Under the pieces are notes generated by a model, which worked only from the letters and a program-made list of their open reading frames with translations, was not told the origin of the DNA and ran no database searches. This document shows positions 58,984-64,000 of a stretch of DNA of 64,000 bases, piece by piece; the stretch's first letter is position 1; each line of letters opens with the position of its first letter. A program made the translations under genes and the position numbers. Source of the DNA: Escallonia rubra (taxonomy: Eukaryota; Streptophyta; Magnoliopsida; Escalloniales; Escalloniaceae); NCBI GenBank assembly GCA_033065855.1, contig JAVXUO010000271.1:1-64000 (forward strand), read 5' to 3'.

Positions 58984-61900
58984 TAAAGGTGTCAAAAGGG
59001 TCGGGCGGCCCGTGGGCTGGCCTGACCCGACCCATTTTTTGCCTAGGCTAGCCCGGGCCAAAAAGTGAATGGTACTGGCCTTAACCCTAAAGGCCTTGGG
59101 CCAGGCCACATTTTTCCCCAGAATTATCTAGGCCTAGCCCGGCCCTAAAAAGCCCGGGTCAGGCCCTAAAAATGGGCTGGCCCGAAACCGGCCCGTTTTT
59201 AGGCCCTGGCCCGACCCGGCCCTCTTTTGGCCCAACAGCTGGCCCTCTTTTGGCCCAATTTTTGGCCCTAAGGTTGACCCTATTTCTAGCCCTTTTTTGG
59301 CCCTACACACAGGCCCTATTCTAGCCCGAATTTTAAACAGGCCCCACACTTTTCAAACATTTTGATTCCCCCCCCCCCCCCTTCCCCCAATTGCTAGATT
59401 CCCCAATTTTTTAAAAATTTCACTTTACCCCCCCCCCCCCCCAAAAAATAGCCATATAACGGCTAGTTTGGGGGGGTATTTCTATCCAACTATTTTTTAA
59501 CAACTCTTTTAAGGTTTTTTACACGTTTACCCTCGTAATAACTATAAACGGCTAGTTTTAAGGGGCATTTTGGTCTTTTGTGGACTTTGAAAAATCTATA
59601 AATTCACACTCTTTCTTTCATATTTTTCACACCAATCTTCTTACTCTATCTTATCTAAAAATTCTACATTTCCACAAGCTTTGCTACCATTTCCCTCTCC
59701 AATTTTAAATTACAAGTATTAGTTAATTGTTACTAATTACTACTCTTGCTAAATTCTAATTACTAACTACAGCTCTTATTCATTTGTTACTTCTAATTCT
59801 TTTGTTTAGTAATTATTCATTACTACTGCTCTAATTAATTACTGTTACTAAAGTCTTTTTAATTAGTAACTCTCTCCAATTTTGAATTACAAGTATATTA
59901 GTTAATTGTTATTTCTAATTACTAATTACTGCTCTTATTCCTTGACATTTAGTTACTCTTACTAGTTTTATTTTTCATTCTAATAAAAAAACTTAGCATC
60001 AAGTATGTATGGATTTTTGAAAAAACTGAAACGTGGATCATCATCACGAAAAACACCACCACAATCACCAGCACCACAACCATCACAAGCACCACCACAA
60101 CCATTCATTCCTGCACGAATGAGTACAGGCTGTATGATAGATACCCAAATCAAATTGGGAGTTCAACCAAAACATTCCAAATCTTGAATACACGCCTTCA
60201 CAAGAGACCCCACATTATAGTCAAGGACACAGCTCAATTGGCGAAGTTACTACTCTGCGGTATAATGTTAACCCGATGAGCGGTCGTGATGGAGAAGGGC
60301 CGAGCAATCCTTCCGGTAGTCAGCCAGAAGTCCAAAAGGCGAAAAAAAAGAGCCGAGTGTTGGAATCATTTTGATGAAATTATGGTAGACGACGTCCGAA
60401 AAGCTCGATATAAGTACTGTGCTAAATTATTTTCGTCTGGTAGTGGTAATGGACATCTTAACTGGCATTACCCTCAGTGTGCACCTCGACAAGGCCACGT
60501 CGAACCTAGCCAAACGTAGTTATCTTTTGAGGGTAAATTATTTGTTTATAATCAGCGAGAGCAAAGAGACGGTCTCGCTGAATTTATTATTCACGATGGA
60601 CAAGCCTTTAGTTTTGTCGATAATGCTAAGCACTCTAGATATATGAACACCTACGTGTAACTTTTGTACGAAAATATTCACAGAAACACATCTAGATCAG
60701 ATGCACTCCTGCAGTATAATGTTGCTAAAGCATGCGTGATTGATAATTTCCATAATTTTGACGGTAGAGTTAGTCTTACTTCTGATATTTGGCAATCTCC
60801 GTTTACTTTTGTTAGTTACGCTTGTGTGACGGCCCATTGGATTGATGTTGATTGGACTATGAACAAAAGAATCATCGCTTTCGAACTCTTTCCTTTTTCG
60901 CATGATGCAAATAACGTTGCTACTATTATAATTAATGCATGTACCACGTTTAAATTAAACAATAAGATTATGAGTGTTAGTTTTGATAATGCTACTAACA
61001 ATAAAGCTGTTGTTGTAGCTTTAAAGGAGAGCCTTCAACATGTACTTGATGGTGAATTGTTTCATGTTCCCTGTGTTTGTCATATAATTAATTTAATTTT
61101 TCAAGATGGTTTAGGTGTTGCAGGAGATATTTATCTCAAAATGAGGGGTATGACAGCGTTTATTAATAGTTTGGGTCCGAGTACACAACAATTTAAAGCG
61201 TTGTGTGTTCAATATAATATGTCTCGCAGGAGACCACTTACAAATATGGTCCATAGGTGAAACTCTACATATCATATGCTTATACATATTCTTGAATACA
61301 AAGAAGTGTATACGCATTTCTTATTAACCGCGTTCCCAGACCGCTTGCCAACTCCCACGGAATGGCAGATGGCTACATACCTATCTGAATTTTTGGAGGT
61401 ATTTTACACATCCACCAATATATTGTCTGGTACGTACTATCCCACATCTCTTATCGCTGTAGTAGAAATTCTCAAAATGGCTACAATGTTAACAAAATAG
61501 AGATATGTAGGACCCTTTCAAGAAATAGTAAAAGAGATGGACAAAAAATTTAATAAATATTGGAAGAAACTGCCTGTTATTTTTGTTATGGCTACTTGTT
61601 TAGATTTCAGGTTAAAGTTGCATGGCGTGAACGTCTCAATACAAGAGATTGCAAGACTAATGACATATACTCAAACGGACACAACCAGACTTACAACGAA
61701 GGTGAGTAAGACATTTGAAGATTTGTTCAACCTATGTCATAATTCCACTGACGTATGCGGGCGAGCTTCAGCATCAAGTGGTGAAGTGTATTATGCGCCA
61801 TACCTTAAGGGCTTTGAACATCTAGTAGCAAGACAACTACCAGGTGCAGGTATTTCTAATTCGGCAGGTTCATCTACTTTTTTCTCATTTAATGAGATTG

Positions 61901-62676
61901 GTTTATATGCTAATGCTAATCATTATTCTGCTTTATCAATGCAAGAACATGTTAATTTTAATTTGTTAAGTTTTTGAAAACAAAATCAAAACATGTATAA
62001 AACTTTATCCCAAATTGCACGGGATGTACTGCCGGTGCAAGCCTCCACGGTTGCTTCAGAGTCAGCATTTTCAGTGAGCGACAGGGTTTTGGATGACAGG
62101 AAGATGAGTCTTAACCCCTAGGCGCTCGAGCTATGTGTATGTTGGAACGATTATCTTGATGCGAAATACCGCGAGCAAGATAAACCGATTGATGATAGGA
62201 GGAGTAGCGACTCGGACGTTGAAATACTTCCGGATGATTAGGTAATTTCTTTTATTTTCCTTTTCTCAAGTTTTTAGAATAAAAAATTTCACAAAATGTA
62301 GATATCTTTTCATATAGAATAAGTTTTTACAAGCAAAATATATTTTTTTCATATATATCTATATATATATATATATAGGTAACTTTGACTGCTTGTTTAC
62401 AAGCAGCCGGTCCCAAGCCCAGCTAAAAGGGGGAGGGGAGGACCTACGAACAAATTTATCTTCAATTTAACTCCATCAATTATTATCACCTTCTACCGTA
62501 AATAATGTACATTGCATATTGTTCTTTAGTATATAAATGACATTTCAACAAAAAAGGAAAGAGTTTTGTGTAATTTCTTTAACGTTAACTTGATAAAAAG
62601 ATTTGCACATATATATATTTAGACCAAAAAGGAATTAAAAGACTACGACATTTTAGGTCCTAGCATTAGTAAACCA

Positions 62677-62723
<47 letters not shown>

Positions 62724-63126
62724 AATGCTAGAATTATTATTGTCTACACACATATCACTACATATATATGTGCGTGTCTAGACATTTTTAGTTGCTTGCA
62801 TACACATATATTACTACATGTACAAATCTTATATTCCATTACAGAATCCTAGTCATAGTACTACATTACAATTTGCTTACATAATAGGAAACCGCAATTA
62901 AAGTTTTTACTTTGAATAATAAGAATTGGGGGGGGGGGGGGGGAATGGCCTTGGCTAGGCCCAAGCACGGCCCATATTGGGCTTAAGGCCAAGGCTTGGA
63001 CTGAGCCTAGATATCATATTCATCTGGCCCAGCCAGGCCCAATTTCTATCCCATCTGGCCCGGCCCCGACCCTTTTTCACGCCAGGCCCGCTGGGCCGGC
63101 CCAAGCCTGGCCCATTGACACCTCTA
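58984..63126 (+). mobile_element. hAT transposon (4143 bp) inserted in the second CACTA copy
   Basis: It begins TAAAGGTGTCAAAAGGGTCG and ends TTGACACCTCTA (inverse TAGAGGTGTCAA). The flanking 8-bp sequences ATGTACGC (58976-58983) and TTGTATGC (63127-63134) match at 6 of 8 sites, a hAT-size duplication with later mutations. The intact CACTA copy shows the uninterrupted target near 4300. Both ends have GC-rich subterminal tracts of GGCCCGG/CCGGGCC words (about 59000-59340 and 62945-63126). A (TA)n tract lies at 62681-62720. It carries a transposase pseudogene. Confidence 0.85.
60005..62241 (+). pseudogene. hAT transposase pseudogene (BED zinc finger, RNase H-like core, hAT dimerisation domain)
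   Basis: An N-terminal Pro/Ser/Gln-rich part (60005-60180) is followed by a frameshifted BED-type finger at about 60360-60490 (WNHFDEIMVDD, then GHLNWHYPQC, with one expected Cys changed to Tyr). The catalytic-core region at 60664-61260 has SLTSDIWQSPFTFVSYACVT and VSFDNATNN, followed by CHIINLI. After further stops comes the segment at 61537-61977 with KYWKKLPVIFVMATCLDFRL. The C-terminal dimerisation domain at about 61995-62241 has STVASESAFSVSDRVLDD, interrupted by one TAG. At least five stops or frameshifts are present. It is the transposase source of the enclosing hAT element, now dead. Confidence 0.85.
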
Positions 63127-64000
63127 TTGTATGCCGTGAACTGCATCCTCGGATAATCAGCAGAAGGACGATACTTTCAAAAGCACCGTACTATCTAGAC
63201 AAGAAATAGATAGATAAAGAAGGTTTATTAGTGGGTTAAGAGTTTGAAGCTTCTGGATGGGTACCCATCCAACATAACTGGTTGCTGCAATGTATCAGAG
63301 TGTAAGTTCCAAAGGATGAAGAGTCATGACTACCACGTATTTATGGAAAGATTCATTCTTATTGTCTTCCAAGGTTGTTGTCAAAGGTTATATGCGAGAC
63401 TTTGACAGGTTTATCTCATTTCTTTCGAGATACATGTTCTTCTACACTCCGGATAAGTAATATAGAGGTGCTAAAGAAGAACATTGTGGTGACAATTTGC
63501 AAGCTTGAGAAAATCTTCCCATCGTCATTCTTTGATTCAATGGAGTATTTTTCGATTCACTTGGCATATGAAGCTAAGATGGGTGGACCTGTGCAGTATA
63601 GGTGGATGTATCCATTCGAGAGGTAAACCTTTAACTCTCTGTTGTTCGTTTACACATAATGCAAACCCTGTTATTATTGATATTTCGGTTAACTCTATTC
63701 ACTAAACTTATAGGTTCATGTTTCATCTGAAGGGAACAGTCCATAGTAAAGCTCGTGTTGAGGGCTCAATTGTTAAGGCTTACATAATAGAAGAGCTTGT
63801 CAACTTTTGTAGCTAGTATTTTAGGCCTAATTGGCTAATGTATGAAGAGCATAGCGCTGCAACAATATATGTCCTTCTAAATTGTGAAGAAGTTTCAACT
63901 TTCATTGTTAAGTTAATTAATGTATTCAAATAATTACTGTAAATAATTGAAAATGTGTGATCAGCGGGTTAACTATATCAGTTTACAGTGAGTTTGATAC

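Larger units (their letters stand above)
54942..64000 (+). mobile_element. Second CACTA element of the same family, degenerate, runs off the window
   Basis: The left end CACTACAAGACAAGGGACC at 54942 is preceded by TAG (54939-54941, the probable 3-bp duplication). The order then mirrors 540-5300: TAATTA-rich array, GTTGTCAATG region, hairpin, TNP2 exons. It carries many stops, a (GT)24 tract, a deletion in exon 2, and a 4.1-kb hAT insertion. It supplies the 5' terminus missing from the first copy. Confidence 0.88.
57226..64000 (+). pseudogene. TNP2-type CACTA transposase pseudogene, split by a hAT insertion
   Basis: Homologous to 2555-5300. The ATG at 57226 is followed at once by a TGA (codon 5, where the intact copy has Arg). 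Exon 1 runs to 58983, is interrupted by the hAT element 58984-63126, resumes after its duplication at 63135, and ends at 63622 before GT. Exon 2 starts at 63714. Recognisable pieces include IHVGHANVDW, GKKKNIARKVLRYF, LGMTCDWSTHEKLTC and the C-terminal VQYRWMYPFER. Many stops and frameshifts occur, a GT tract replaces coding sequence at 58324-58371, and about 125 bp of exon 2 are missing near 63812. It is non-functional; exons 3-4 lie partly or wholly beyond the window. Confidence 0.88.

Noticed and set aside
1-64000. CRISPR arrays, operons, bacterial-type systems
   Set aside because: Introns, LTR elements and plant transposon families show a plant nuclear genome; the tandem arrays seen have no constant repeat with unique spacers.
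1-64000. tRNA or rRNA genes
   Set aside because: No cloverleaf or rRNA-like stretch was recognised by eye; the tRNA-like match at 13367 is only the retrotransposon primer site.

Overview
This window is a block of plant heterochromatin made almost entirely of nested transposable elements. I could support no ordinary host gene. The families present point to an angiosperm, most likely a eudicot: a CACTA (En/Spm) DNA transposon, a Sirevirus-like Copia element, a Tat-lineage Ty3/Gypsy element with an antisense extra ORF, hAT, MULE, Harbinger-like and Helitron-like ends, and a plant L1-type LINE. The spacers are AT-rich. Species cannot be told from the sequence.

Layout. (1) 1-8626: 3' part of a CACTA element. 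It holds a 160-bp tandem array, an apparently intact four-exon TNP2-type transposase of 1127 aa, and a second multi-exon gene of the plant En/Spm transposase type (Transposase_24) with one in-frame stop. It ends in fold-back repeats and the terminus CTTGTAGTG. (2) 9052-14822: a complete, very young LTR element on the minus strand. Its LTRs differ by one G, its 5-bp target duplication (ATAAG) is perfect, and it codes only a two-zinc-knuckle Gag, with no pol. (3) 15080-21221: three copies or fragments of a long solo-LTR family. (4) 22527-23586: a non-autonomous hAT element. (5) 26246-40065: a decayed Tat/Gypsy element on the minus strand with an antisense plus-strand ORF and hairpin-rich tandem arrays. 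Its left LTR is split by a fourth copy of the solo-LTR family (26662-29588). (6) 41640-42877: a 5'-truncated LINE. (7) 45.1-50.2 kb: small elements, including a Helitron-type 3' end, two related MITEs, and a MULE-like element with long terminal inverted repeats that hosts one of those MITEs. (8) 54942-64000: a second, degenerate copy of the CACTA family, split by a 4.1-kb hAT element carrying its own transposase pseudogene.

The spacers at 8.6-9.05, 14.8-15.1, 17.6-18.7, 21.2-22.5 and 42.9-44.9 kb share an old dispersed motif, which looks like the substrate into which the younger elements jumped. The two CACTA copies help each other's annotation: the second supplies the 5' terminus that the first lacks, and the first supplies the intact gene model. 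Functionally, TNP2 and the second CACTA protein would act together on CACTA ends. The Gag-only Copia element must have borrowed protease, integrase and reverse transcriptase from a relative elsewhere in the genome.
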